Of a stretch of 64,000 bases of DNA, positions 35,791 to 48,324 are shown piece by piece. A program made the position numbers and the translations under genes. Below the pieces are notes generated by a model. It saw only the letters and a list, made by a program, of their open reading frames with translations. It was not told where the DNA came from and did not search any database. The number at the start of each line of letters is the position of its first letter. Within the stretch, counting starts at the first letter, position 1. The stretch spans positions 52,501 to 116,500 of the forward strand of contig JAIUJO010000142.1 of assembly GCA_023846275.1 (NCBI GenBank). Direction: 5' to 3'. The DNA comes from Vanilla planifolia (taxonomy: Eukaryota > Streptophyta > Magnoliopsida > Asparagales > Orchidaceae).

Positions 35791-37439
35791 CTTTTTTTGA
35801 CAAAAAACATCATAAATAGGCATCTAAACACAATATATAACTATCAAATACTCCTTGAAATGATCATCAAGCTATCGACCATCATTTGATAGTGACACTA
35901 TCTTTACTCTATTATTTTTTTGGAAAATTCAATCTATTTATGGAATCATTTGGTCTCAACTTACAATAATAAGTCTCATCATTCTTAATGGCACTTCTAT
36001 AATTATTTGATTTATGTCCCTCTTTCTAACCTTCATAATAATTTTTTATTTCACTCTTGCCTATAGTACTTTTCTTATCGATTACATTCCTCTTGATATT
36101 CTCCTCTCTTAGTAAAATAGATAACCCTTGGAATAAAAACCTTATCAAGATTTGTATTTCTTAAACATTTTATTTGCAAATGACATCCAAAAATCTTTTG
36201 ACCAATTTCATAAGAGACTACTCCAAGAAATATTTATTGAAGTAAAAGATTCATATGTTTCTGGTTTGGTACCTTTATTATTTTTCTTTAAAAATTCCCT
36301 TAGAATTAAATTAATGTTATCATTATCATGTTTTGGCATTTCTTTTTATGACATATCCTTATTTGATATTTGACTTCCCCTCCATATATTAGTTCTTACA
36401 AATAATAGTCCTTATGATCTCATTCAAAAATATCCATATGGAAATTCATTTTATGACATTCAAAATAAATTTTGAAATGCCCTTACATTATTTCAACAAA
36501 CATTAAGTAAATGTTTAAGGCTTTCGAATAATTTGTAAACATTCCTCCATAAAAGAATTTAATCATTGAATTTAAAAAATGTTGGGATGATTCCAAAGAA
36601 TTTCTTCCTTTACTTTCCAACACTATACTAGTTAATATAAATTGTTCACAAGATGCTCTTTTTCCTTATTTTGTTGATTTCTATTGTTAAGAATGCAATT
36701 GTCAATTTCTTATGAAAAAATTTAGGATGCACCACCATGTTGCTTTGGTCATATTAGATATAAAAGTAGCATTAGCAAAAAGTTTGATTAGGGCTGAAAG
36801 AAACATAGATCATGTACAATGGCAATGATAACGGCAACTATCTTGTAAGTAATAGAAAAATTTATTTCAATAATCCATGAAAGCACAAAATGTCTTGTCA
36901 ATAGTTATTCTAGTTTTCCAAACATTGTATTGCATTTCCTTGGTTTTGCTCTTGAAAATATGTGATCCTCTTCCTAAAAGCCCACTTTCTTCATTGTCAT
37001 TTGAACTCATGTTTCAATTATTTATGTCTTCTTAATAGAATATAAAATCATATATTTATACATACCAATTAGGGTATTATTACTTTGTTCATACCAATAT
37101 AATGATAATTCATGCATTGAATTATATAATATTAGGTTGCTATCATCTAGATGCTAAAATAATAATTGTTGTTGTAAGAAAATTAATTAAAAGTAAAATA
37201 CTTATTCTAGATGTCTTAAAACATAATTTTCAATGTCCAAACATATTCTTAAGTGTTTTAACTATTATATTTCATTGACTTTTATTTTGAGCCTAAAATA
37301 TTTTGTTAGACATTTGTTGAGTATCACATGGATCAATAAACCTTTTCCAAAAGTATGATAGAAGTTTGTAACCCTTATGTAATATAATAGTGTTTTCCTT
37401 ACCACATAAGCCATACTATTAATAAACATATAATTGACT
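35791..37439. other. AT-rich DNA, no gene supported
   Basis: About 1.65 kb without a supportable gene. Open stretches are short and show no domain. Read on the minus strand there is a faint zinc-knuckle-like context near 36020-36050 that might be a decayed copia gag, but it is too worn to call. The segment lies between a copia LTR-like end and copia-derived duplications, so retroelement debris is the likeliest content. Confidence 0.35.
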
Positions 37440-38110
37440 TATTGTTTTATCAAAAATGTTGTCTGAATAAGTAAAATTAAATCTTAGGGTTTGCAAATCT
37501 CATTTTCAAACTTACAAATATTTGGGTTTTAATCTTCCGCACATCATCTTGTTGGTTTTGGACAATAACTTCTTGTTGTTAATATGCCATAATGGTCAAT
37601 AGTAAAGTTCCTTCAATTTGTTATGGATATAGCATATATTTCTTAAATATCTATCTAAATATTTAATTGAGCTTCATCTATGTTATACATCATAAACATT
37701 TCGACTCCTTATGAATAGGTATCTACTTTCACTTTTTGTTTGGTGATATAGGTACTCCAAACCACAATGCCAAAATAATTCAAGCTATTCTATTTTTCTT
37801 AATGCTTGAATAGATTTACCATCAAACTAATTATAAATAAGATGTTGTATGTACTTTGGATGGTAGTGTTACTTCAACAAGCAAGATAAGAATTGGAGAT
37901 TAGAAACGATGTTAATGGATTCTATCTAGTTATGATACTCTAGAAATAAATAGACCTATAAACCATTTAAGAAGGGAACCTTAGCTGTACAGGAATCTAC
38001 CCAATTGCTATTTGATGGAATTATGCATCAAAATAAAGTGGTAGATTTGGAAAAAATGGAAGATTTTGGACAAATAAAAATTGGAAGACAAACAAAAAGG
38101 AAAATTAGAT
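37440..38110 (+). repeat. Tandem segmental duplication, copy 1 (~0.7 kb)
   Basis: This segment and 38150-38880 are diverged direct copies lying next to each other, offset about 710-770 bp. Shared landmarks include TATCAAAAATGTTGTC against TTCCAAAAATGTGGTC, CTTCAATTTGTTATGGATAT against CTTCTATTTGTTATTGATAT, AATAGATTTACCATCAAACT against AATAGATTTATTATCAAACC, and AATTATAAATAAGAT in both. Its position just upstream of copia RT pieces suggests it comes from the integrase-to-RT part of copia elements, but I see no motif that proves it. Confidence 0.7.
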
Positions 38111-38149
38111 ATAATAACATCATTATCAAGATATATTTCACTTATTTTT

Positions 38150-38880
38150 TTTCCAAAAATGTGGTCATAATAAGCAAAATATGTGTTTTTTTGGTAGGCA
38201 ATGTCATTCTCATTTAGTTTGAATGAACCTCTCTACCTACAACTATTTTTGTTTTAATCTCACAAATTGTCATGCTTGTTTAGGGCATCAAATGCTTGGT
38301 TATCAGTACATAACAACTACCAATATAAAAACATTCCTTCTATTTGTTATTGATATAACGTTTATGTCTAAATTTTGTATCGAAATACTTAGTTGCACTT
38401 CTTCAATGTTATGAATCGAACGATGCTGCTTTCCTCTCAAAGCATTGACAGCTTCTATGACTCTTCTTTTTGTGGTATAGGATCTCAAATCCATAATATT
38501 GTAATAATTCAAGTCATTCTTTTTTTCTCATTGTCTAAATAGATTTATTATCAAACCAATTATAAATAAGATACAATATGACTTTGGAATAACGCGAGGC
38601 TAAAAAATTAAAACTTAAGCTTTTTTAGATTGAAGTGTTCCATAAAAAAGTAGGATAAAAGTTTGAGATTTAAAACAAAGTTAATGGAGCCTATCTATTT
38701 AAAATATTTTTCAAATGGATAAACTATTAGAAGTTAAACAAGGAAACCTTAGTTATAATGGAACCTACTCAAGTTGTCTTTGATAAAATTATACACAAAA
38801 AATTGGAAGATTTGGAAGATAGGGTAGATTTTGGAAAAAAATAGAAGACCAAAAAAGATTATGGTATCACAAACTTAGTA
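38150..38880 (+). repeat. Tandem segmental duplication, copy 2 (~0.7 kb)
   Basis: Second copy of the segment at 37440-38110, with many substitutions and small length differences. It runs straight into a copia RT remnant at about 38870, so the duplicated unit is probably part of a copia element. Confidence 0.7.
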
Positions 38881-39220
38881 AATTTATACTTAAATATTAT
38901 TTTAAGAAAGGAATCTATATTGAAATTTGTTCAAAAAGAATTGCACCAATGAATGTGAAGTCCTAGATTATATAGATGATATCATATTTTGATCGACCAA
39001 CTACGATTTTTGTCAACGAATTAGTAAGCTTATTTACGTAGGATTTGAGATCTACATAATGGGTGAGTTTTCCTATTTTAATTTATTGCAAGTTAAGAAA
39101 GATGAGAAAGGCATCCTTGTCTATTACATAAAGCTTATACGTGATATGATAAAATTTCAAAAACAAGGATATGGTTGCATCAAAGGAGTTAGTATACAAT
39201 TAAAATCATTGTTGTTAATT
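38870..39220 (+). mobile_element. Ty1/copia RT fossil fragment A
   Basis: Decoded on the plus strand, this stretch carries a YIDDII word (the YVDD catalytic site of copia RT) near 38972 and, about 30 codons on, an IMGEFSYFNLLQVKK-like word matching the MGEL-x-FFLGLQI region that follows it in copia RTs. It is a short piece only, broken, and old. It is a diverged relative of fragment B (39420-40080), which lies downstream in the same orientation. Confidence 0.75.
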
Positions 39221-39419
39221 ATAAGTTAGCTATCTTTTTTAGTACAAACCCTTGCCTCCATTTGAAAAGAAATAATGTATGTTGCAACAACTTAAAAGTT
39301 ATTCTTCAAAAATACAAGTGAAGCCTCAAGGAATGAATTTTATTACTTGGGCTACTGGATGATTTTAGCTTGTTTATGAAAGTGGATGCTTTGGAATTAT
39401 TATGTAGGGTATGTCACCA

Positions 39420-40080
39420 TAATATAGTCGTAAAAAATGGGTATTAAAAATTAAAAACAAAGTGATCATGTAGTTATCATTTAAAATATGGAAAGGCTTG
39501 TGAAAAAAGGTTGTAATCAATTGGAGTGGCTAAACCTAGAAGGAACACATGAACTAATCATAACATTGAAGGCAACAAGGTCGTTATTAGCTTTTTCTTA
39601 TTACAAGGTATTTAAACTATACGAAATGAATGTTAACAGCACATTCATAAATGTTTTTTTAGGAAGAAGTGTATGTAGAAATAATTGGATTGCTTTCAAC
39701 ATTGTACTCATTAAAATCACTTACATAAACTAATTAATACTTATATGATTTTGTGAAAAGAATAATGATAATGGTATGACAAACAAAATAGATTTTTACT
39801 AAAACATTATTTCAAGATATTAATGTGGATTGAACTTTGTTCATCAAGAACTGCACTAACAAACTTCTTCTAGTCTAAGGTTTTCTAAATAAAATCTTTT
39901 TTAGGTCCACCAACTTGGCCTTATTTGAATGACTTAGTGAGCTTATGTGTGTAGGATTTGTGATTTATATAATGGCTTAGTTACCTATTTTATCAGATAG
40001 TAAATTAAACAATATGAGAAAGGTATCCTTGAATCTTAAATAAAGTATTTAAATGAGATGTTATAAATGCTTGACCTTGA
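39420..40080 (+). mobile_element. Ty1/copia RT fossil fragment B
   Basis: Near 39560-39640 the plus strand encodes LLAFSYYKVFKLYEMNV, which matches the copia RT core region (LLAFA-x-x-x-FKLYQMDVKSAF). The part from about 39770 to 40075 aligns at DNA level with fragment A (38870-39200), including GAGCTTATGTGTGTAGGATT and ATGAGAAAGGTATCCTTG. It is broken many times. Fragment B also forms the outer end of the left arm of the large inverted repeat, with its counterpart at about 52690-53330 on the other strand. Confidence 0.8.
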
Positions 40081-40294
40081 GTACCTCAAACCTATTTCTA
40101 CTTTCAAGTGTCTCCACTAATGTATTAGACATAGAAATGAAAGGAAAACAAATAGATTTCAAGTTATACTAGGGGATGATATGTTCTTCACTTAAATACA
40201 AGAAAACCAAAGAAAGTTTTTAGTGTGGGACCTTTTTTAATCCATTTTAGTAAAGCTCTAAGGACATTGACTTAGAATCAATTAAAATAATGTT

Positions 40295-40425
40295 TTGGGA
40301 CTTGCTTGGTGCAATGGTATTAGTGTTTTCGTATCACAAATTTAAGTTATGTCATTATCTCAACAGATAAAGCTACAAAAATTACGTATGTTTAAGAGTA
40401 CATAAGAAATACATTGTAGGTATTT
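40295..40425 (+). mobile_element. tRNA-derived SINE-like remnant (left arm copy)
   Basis: The sequence GCTTGGTGCAATGGTA resembles the box A start of plant tRNA-derived SINEs. It is followed by a worn TTAAGTTATGTCATTAT block where box B would be, then GATAAAGCTACAAAAATTACG, which resembles the GGTAAGGCTGCGTAC-type stretch that follows box B in Au-like SINEs. The copy in the right arm (52352-52470, minus strand) preserves other positions. Box B is badly worn and no target-site duplication is evident, so the call is tentative. Confidence 0.35.
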
Positions 40426-41889
40426 AATCATTTTTTGGACACACCTTAATCTCATGATCTATTCAGGAACATGGAATTATTGCTTGCAAACAATGGAGCA
40501 TATTATATAGCATTGGGAGGATTTCAAGAACAAAGTTTGGGGTTAAATGGAAACTAGAAGATATGGGATTACATTTGCAAAAAAATAATCATAAAATATG
40601 ACAATATGTGTGCCATTTTCTTGACTCAAAACCTTATCTAGTACTCTAAGGAAAAACAAATTGATGTTAGGAAACATTTTATCATGAACCATGTAGAATG
40701 AAATGTGGTAAGCATTTAATTTGTTGCTAACAACATGCAACAAGTTGAAAACTTGATGAAGTTTCTTAAGAAAGATTAACTCTATAACATTAGAAGACTT
40801 TTTTATTATGACAAAAGTGTGGGACATTAATCTTGGTTTTAGGAGTAGTTCCTTTAGTGTAGGGGTCCTCATCCATGTGCTTTTATTACTTGCAAATCTA
40901 ACTTCACATGAGAATATTTAGCATGTGCTTTCTTACACTACATTCAATTACTTTATGATAATCTTAGAAAGTAAGTGATAAAAAAACAAGAGGTTATCGA
41001 TCTAATGAGTAATACTCTAATATATTTTGATAATAACAATCTATTTCAGTAGCATACCAATTGATCATCTAAACTTACTTCTAAGTATGATAGGCGAACA
41101 ATATTGGAAGGAGATTACTACTAGAAGAATATGTCAATTGATTAAATCTGTAGATGTAAGCGTTTGTGGAATAATAATGAAAAAGATAATTGTATCATCA
41201 AGAAACTAACTATGATTTTCTATATTTTGTTACAAATTTTAGTTTGTGTTAGACATTTGTCTTTGACATGTTCTAATCAAATATTTTAATAATAAAAGTA
41301 TTCTATCTTCTATTTAATAATGTTTTGTTATAAATATTTACTTTAGGTAGTATTATTAATTTTAGCATTTTTAGTTTTTTTGAAAAACTTTTCTATTGCT
41401 TAATACTTTTGAAAGTTTGACCTTTAAAGTTTTTTTTATTATGTTAGTATTCTTTATCATTTATGGATTTGCATATCGTGGTATGCATGTTCATTAGTTT
41501 GTCTAAATTATTATTATATCTTTTAGTTAAAATGTTTGTAATACGAACTTCGATTTGAAGTATTTAATTACCTTTGCAATTGTAATTATTTTTATATGTG
41601 TTTTCACAAGTACATTTTCATAATTATGTCACAAAGGAATTCGTTTAATATTTAATACAAGTTTGATTTATTTTTTAAAAATATTTTATTACCTTAATAA
41701 CACATATTTTTAATTTGGTTCATTAATTTTAATTCTGCATTTATACAAGCATATTGAAATTATATTCTATTTTTTTCTCAATTTGTTTTATATTTGGTCA
41801 CGAGAATGTTATACAATAATTATAGGTGTAGTGCTTTTAAGTTAATTTGCAACAAATCCTAAATGTTTTGAGTATTGTTTCTTCATAAG

Positions 41890-44010
41890 AAATTATCAAT
41901 GGTTATTTTTTTGGGATACTATTTTGAATTATTTTCATATATTTTCAAATTTTACTTATCTTAAGAACATCTTATATATTTTTTAATATTATTTATCTTG
42001 TTGTGGAATTAAAAAATAAAATAACAAATATGCTCGAGAATCTTTTTTTGCTTAAATATCGATTTCACAAGGCCTTTTATGGTATTAAGCCTTTATTAAG
42101 CTTCATTGCATCCAAGTTTGTTGTACCTGTTTGTTACATCTATACATTACGTTTTGAATTGTAATGTGCATTTTCTTGAACAGTTTTATTAAAAAATAAT
42201 TTTTGTTTCTAACTTTCAAATTTTTTTCACTTTTTGAAAGGAGGATAATTTTGATAATTAATATATAAATAGTTTCTAATATATTAAGTATTCTATTGTG
42301 ATAATTGTTTCCATATATTTTTAAACATGTTATCATTTAGTTTCGATAACAAGATTTTTTTATTACATTATTGTGCAACTCTGTGATATAACATGTAAAT
42401 ATATTGAATATTTCTAAAATATTTTTATAATGGTAATGTGACCTATTTGTATTTTTTATTTAACCAGCTGTTTAAACTGCAAAATTTTTAAACAATTAAA
42501 TATTTTTAATAGTAATAGCATATTTATTTGCTATGATAATAAGAGTAATCTATGTTGAAATGTTATTGTTATTGCTTATCTTATTTATATATATAATAAT
42601 TTTATTTTTAAAATTTTTTGTTACAACATAAATTCTATAAAAATTATGTTGCCCAAATAGTTGACATATCTTCATATTCTATTCTACTTCCATTTTAACT
42701 CACATGATTTCAAAAAGCTTTGAATTATTTAATTTATGTTTTAGCATTTATACTCAAATATTTAATTTCTTAAACTGTTGTGCTTGGATCGCATAATCTA
42801 AATGTTTTAAATCTATAAACTTTTCTCTTTATATATTTAATATTAAAAATTTTTTAAAAAATTTTGTTTTAAAAGAATTATGAAATTCATTTCAAAATTT
42901 GAAAATTTTTTATAAATCATTTATTTTTTATTTTTAATTTTTTAATGTTTTTCTTTGAAAAAAATTTTAATAATATAATTACTTATAGTATTTTTTAAGA
43001 TCCATAATACTTTTTTTTTGTTTTTATATGTTCACAAGCATATGAAATTATTTTTTAAAATAGCTATTTTCATGTGGCAAATCACCTTAATATCTACGAC
43101 TTTCTTATTTGTAAAATGCCATTAATGACACTCCTACTAATAGAAAATCTTCATGATGACAAGTAGAGTTTTAACATTTAATATTTAAAAGCAAAGAAAA
43201 ATTAGTCTTTTGCAACATATATAATATATTTATAACTATTTCATATTTTTATTTTTTTTGATATCATAGAAATTACAAGAAACTAATTTAAACATTTATG
43301 ATATAAAGCAATATTTTAGTATATCATTTTATTAAAATAATGTCATTACTATTTTGAATGCAAGGAAATTATTTAGTAAGAAAAATTCTTTTTTCTTTAT
43401 TCTTTTTATATTATAACAGGAAACTAAATTTTGTTTATTAGATAATTTTCATCACATTATATTGACATAATTTTAAATTTCATTGAAATTTCTATTAATA
43501 GTTTTGCCTAAATTTTGTAACTTAATTTTTTTAATATTTTTTCCATAATTATTTTATTTTTTTGATTGTTCTTTATTAAAGTTTTCATGTAACTACTTGA
43601 TATATTGAACGCAATGATTAATCTTTTAAACAATAAATTATTTCAACGATTATATATCTTTTAATTGTTTCAAAATTTTATATTAAGAAGTTTGAAAGCA
43701 TTAGATCACTAGGGAAATTTGTGTTCATTAATCCATTTGGCAATAATTATTTAAGTCACTTTTAATTGTGTTATTATTTAATAATTCTTTTATATATTTA
43801 CATTAGCAAATTTTTCATGATTTGCTTATTTGAATATTTTTTTTAATGTTATAGATGTTGTTTTAAAATTGAGCTGCACTTATTTCATGAATATTTAGCA
43901 TTTTCTAGTCCTAAAACATTTTTATTTAAATGATATTTATGTATTATTTATATTACGTTATTTAATTTATTGCTTTGTATACATTTCTCTTGTTCAATAA
44001 GAATAGCATT
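41890..44010. other. 2.1-kb segment present only in the left arm
   Basis: Left-arm text around 41868 (GTTTTGAGTATTGTTTC) and around 44020 (ATTATTGATTAAATTTTTCA) corresponds to sites only about 50 bp apart in the right arm (about 51305-51350). The stretch between is therefore either an insertion in the left arm or a deletion in the right. It is very AT-rich and T-rich on the + strand, with no coding domain, no clear terminal repeats and no obvious target-site duplication by eye. Confidence 0.55.
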
Positions 44011-46365
44011 TTTTCTTATTTTTTAAAGACCAATGTTCTATTATTATTGATTAAATTTTTCATTAGTTCTATCACCCAATATTTTTTTTATTTTTAAATA
44101 TTTTGTTATACTTATTTATTTTTTTATTAAATTTATTTAGTTAATATTTTAAAATTATAACCACTTGCAAAGTATTCTTTTAAAATATCATAGAATTACA
44201 AAATGCTTTATCTACATAATATTTCAAATATTATTTTTATAATGCTAATATTGTAGCTAATATATAGTACCTATATTTTATTTTGTCATCAATCTTCACT
44301 TTAATGCAAATATTGTAAATAGTATGATTTATTACTCTTTAATTTTGTTAACGATGTTATATGCATCTTTGATTGCATTAGAATATTTTCCATTAATTTA
44401 TTATTAAAATTATAATAATAATAACAAAACATGTAGTTTATAAAAAATAATTGAATATTAAATTAATAAAATATTTATATATTATGCAGGATAGTATGAC
44501 AAACATTTTATTTTAGATTAATATGAATTCAAGAATAATGAAGAAAAAGGTAGGATGAGATTTCTACAACTAGATTTAAATTTACTCTTATGTCACAATG
44601 ATAAAAAGGCAAACAAATAATAAAAAAAGGGAAGCTTGGCCAATCTTTTTGACCCTACCTAATTGCATGTTTGTGCACAAAATCTCAATGATGGAAAAAT
44701 GAAATATTATAAAAGAAATTTAATATTTCCATTCATAACTTCTTTAACATGTTAATAGTAAGAATCTACATATCAGAATGGTAACTTGCATGTATAAAAA
44801 AATTCCTTATACATAAACCACTACAAAAGAATAAATAGTACAAATGTATAAAACTAAGAAATGATCGTTATTAACCTTGTAATACAACGTTTCTTATATT
44901 AGTTAACCCAATGAGGAAATTAGCTATGTTTTTGTACTATTAAAATGTCTTATTGACTTCAACCTTAATTTAAAGATGTGATTAATTACTTTATCAAAAT
45001 AAATTCATACAAATAAGCAAATAAATATTATATTTGTTATATTTGAAATCAGAGACAAGAACAGTTTTTGGAGACACAAAAAGAACTTATTTTCCTTTCA
45101 ATGCTCTAGTTAGATTAATTCTAAGATAGATAAACTTAGGTTGATATTTCTTTCAAAGATAATGTTTAAAAGTTTTATTACTACATTAAGAATTAGAATT
45201 AAGAAGACATTATCGAGATGTTGATGGGTTTCACCTAGAGTTAACTTAGTGGATAAATTTTAGAAAATTCTTCAGGTTTATATTTGTATGAAAGAAATTC
45301 AAAACTTCAAATTTAAATTTATCATTGATGAAATGTAAAAATTAAGTATTGAATTATAAGATGGATATTTTAGGTGATAGAACCTATAAGACCAAAATTC
45401 CAAGCAGGTACTTCGCATAACAAAGTTCTTTCAAAGTATAATATAAATGTAGCCATATAAATCCATCAGACAAAATATTACGTATGTAATTTTCATAGTC
45501 AATAGCAATATGATTTTTTTAAGTTTTTTTTAATTTCATTGGCTTCATCAAAGTTCATTGAAATAGATCTAAGAAGTATAATTGGGTTAATATTTGTATA
45601 TTTAATTATGATAAAACTAAATAAAAATTAAATTTCTCATTAATAGAAATTATACCTTCTCAAAAAATATTTAATTTAAAATATACTAAAACATTGCACA
45701 TAATAATCAAATGGACTTTGATAGTGAATTAAGAAATTTAATGCATAAATGTGTATCATGAATCATTTTATAATTTGAGTATAATAAAAACCCATGTAAC
45801 TATTGCATTATTTTAGAAGCTCAAGTTTAGAATATTGAATGCAAGGGTACACATCTTTCAAGATTAATCTTTTCATAAGACAACTCTAAAGTAGTCAAAT
45901 ATTTGTAATTTAATTTATTATAAAATAGAATCAAGACGTCCAAAAAGATATACCTAATGTAAAAATAGTAAGTCACAAGTGTTACAAGAACAACATCAAA
46001 ATTTAGTAAAATTTCAATGAAAATGTTTTTGAAAAACTTGCTTTCAGAATTAGTTACAAATAGTCTAAGAAAAGGATTTGACCCTTCACAAGCCATTTTC
46101 AGTTTGAACTAATATTGAAGTAGTTAAGATGAAATTACCTTGCTATGTTAATTATTTGTTTGGAGGTAAAGGAGAAAAGTCGCTTGAAACTTTAACTCTT
46201 ATGGGAGATACTTGGCTGATACAAAGCACAATAATGTTGACACATACAAAATTGTGAGGCAATGAGTGGAGTTGCTAAAGCATTGTTGCTCAAGAATAAT
46301 TTTAAAAAAAACACATAAAAAATGTGCTAACATCATGCCTGCATTCAAAATATAATAATCGAAGG

Positions 46366-48324
46366 ACATGGCATTTAAAATATGGAATAAGTTTCATATT
46401 ACATGGTGGTAGAGTTAAGCTTTTCGAGATATCTATCTATTTTCTTTAATAGAAATATTGTTTTCGTAATATAGGTACTTCTACTTTTCAGAGTTACTAT
46501 TTTTGTGCACCGAAAATCATAACTTAAAAATACTTGAATAACAATTGGTGGTTAGTAGTATTCATCTTAGTGTATGATTTCCTCAATACAACTTCAACAA
46601 CTAATGGATCAAGAAAGTATGCAACAAAGTAACTTCTATTAAAATATAGTATTATTATGATGTAACGCTTCTTCAAATCATAACATTATGTAAGGAAAAA
46701 TTGGCTATCATTATAACATGATATATATAGAGGGTCACACATTTTTGAAGGTTCACAAAGAATTTTAGACAATAAATGAATATGATCTATGTTGATTATA
46801 TTATCATTCATTTACACTTGGTTAACATCAATATTATTCATCTTATGTTGTTGTATTGTGAAATTTTTTTTATAAGGAGAACAAATAGAAAGTATATTCA
46901 AATATAAGCATAAAAAGGCATCTCTACTCTTATACTAATAAACTCAATCTTTGTTTACATTGGACTAATATGATTGGCATCTTTCAATACAAACATTCCT
47001 TTTCAATGATATTGACAAGAACATCAAACATATGAAAGCTGGGATTAGCATAACAAGAACTATCTCGATATTGTAATCACACACATGAAGCTTACCCTCT
47101 TCCATAATCATACAAGATTTCTCACCATTTTGGTTGAAGACAACAAGAACTTCTATTTCACATGTCCTACTAAATAGTTATAAGGAAAATTGAATATCCT
47201 ATAAGGTAATGCATAACAAATTAATTAGATGGGTAAAAAAAGTTAGTTATGCCAAATATTGTTTAAAGTCTTGTATGAGAATGTGAAAGATATGAATGAA
47301 AATTATTTCTAGCTATTTAAAAAAAGACAAAGCCAATTTATATTGTATCATAATCACTTCTAAATAGAAATCCCAAACATGATGAAAAAAGCCATATTAT
47401 TAAAAAAATGATGAACAAAGATGTGGCTCAGGCTACCAAATCATTGTTTCTTGCTTGAATGGTTGTTATGATTAATGTAGTGTTTAAGGATAACCATATA
47501 TGTACTCTTACTGACAACATGGTCATTGTGGGGATTATTAATGCACTTAATTTCATAACTTGAATAGTTTTTTGGGTGGCATAGCTAAAATAATTATAAT
47601 GCCCAATGATTTATTAGACTTAAGACTCAAGGGATTAGGGATATGGCCAAACATTATTAATGTAAGATCGGTATTATGAACCCTTATAATACGATTTATG
47701 ATGGAAGGTATAATGAAAAGGATGAAAACAATGGTGATAAATTCGAAAGAAAACATTATTTTTAAAAATATAATGCCGATACTAAAAAAGGATCTTTCTA
47801 TTTATTCCATTATAGGGCTTTAAATAGATTGTAATTTTAAATGTAAATTCAAAACAAAAACTGACTAAACTACCACTCCTAATGAAAACATGCCAAAATT
47901 ATACCCTTACTAAAAAATGATGAATTATAATAGGGAACTTATATGAAACTTTAGAAATCATATTTTAAAAAAATATAATAAACTAATAACAATAAATAAA
48001 ATTCAATAGTTGAACTCAATTAATTTCATCATTTAAGTTGTCTTGCATTATTGAATACTATTAAGAGAAACTTTGTCATGTAGTGTGTTAAGTAAATCTT
48101 TGTCAAACCTAGCATTGCTCTTACGATCATGCAAAACATCTAAATTAATACAACATAAATGGCTGAAAAAAAGAAAATTAAAAATTGTATTAAAAGATCA
48201 TTGTTTTTTTATCAATGCTTATTTTAAGTTATTGAAATAATCATTATGATTCAGAGCTACTACTTCTTGCATTGCCACATTTGACTTTTGTTCCATCATC
48301 TTTAACATTTTCCTACAACCTGCA
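46366..48324. other. Spacer of the large inverted repeat, no gene supported
   Basis: About 1.96 kb of AT-rich DNA between the two arms. The innermost matching text is CATGCCTGCATTCAAA at about 46337 against its reverse complement near 48350. Modest open stretches occur near 47400-47760, but I recognise no domain in them and their composition equals the background. I see no tRNA or terminal-repeat structure. Confidence 0.5.

Larger units (their letters stand above)
39420..46365 (+). repeat. Large inverted repeat, left arm
   Basis: This arm pairs with 48325-53330 in reverse complement. Matching points (left/right): 39480/53270 (ATCATTTAAAATATGGAAAG), 40014/52730, 40557-40730/52035-52218, 41870/51345, 44175/51170, 44290/51075, 44570/50200, 45830-46096/48600-48880 and 46330/48350. 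Over about 170 bp at 40557-40730 I count roughly 18 differences, near 90% identity; other parts look lower. The left arm is longer than the right mainly because of an extra segment of about 2.1 kb (about 41890-44010). There is no coding content apart from the copia RT remnant at its outer end. Confidence 0.85.

Noticed and set aside
35791-37439. Minus-strand copia gag remnant
   Set aside because: Only a faint zinc-knuckle-like context was seen near 36020-36050. It is too worn to support a call.
40295-40425. Functional tRNA gene
   Set aside because: Only a box-A-like start is visible; there is no cloverleaf, anticodon stem or intact box B. A SINE-like remnant fits better.
45827-46096. 89-codon minus-strand open frame as a gene
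   Set aside because: Its counterpart in the other inverted-repeat arm (about 48600-48880) is not kept as a coding sequence, and no domain is seen.
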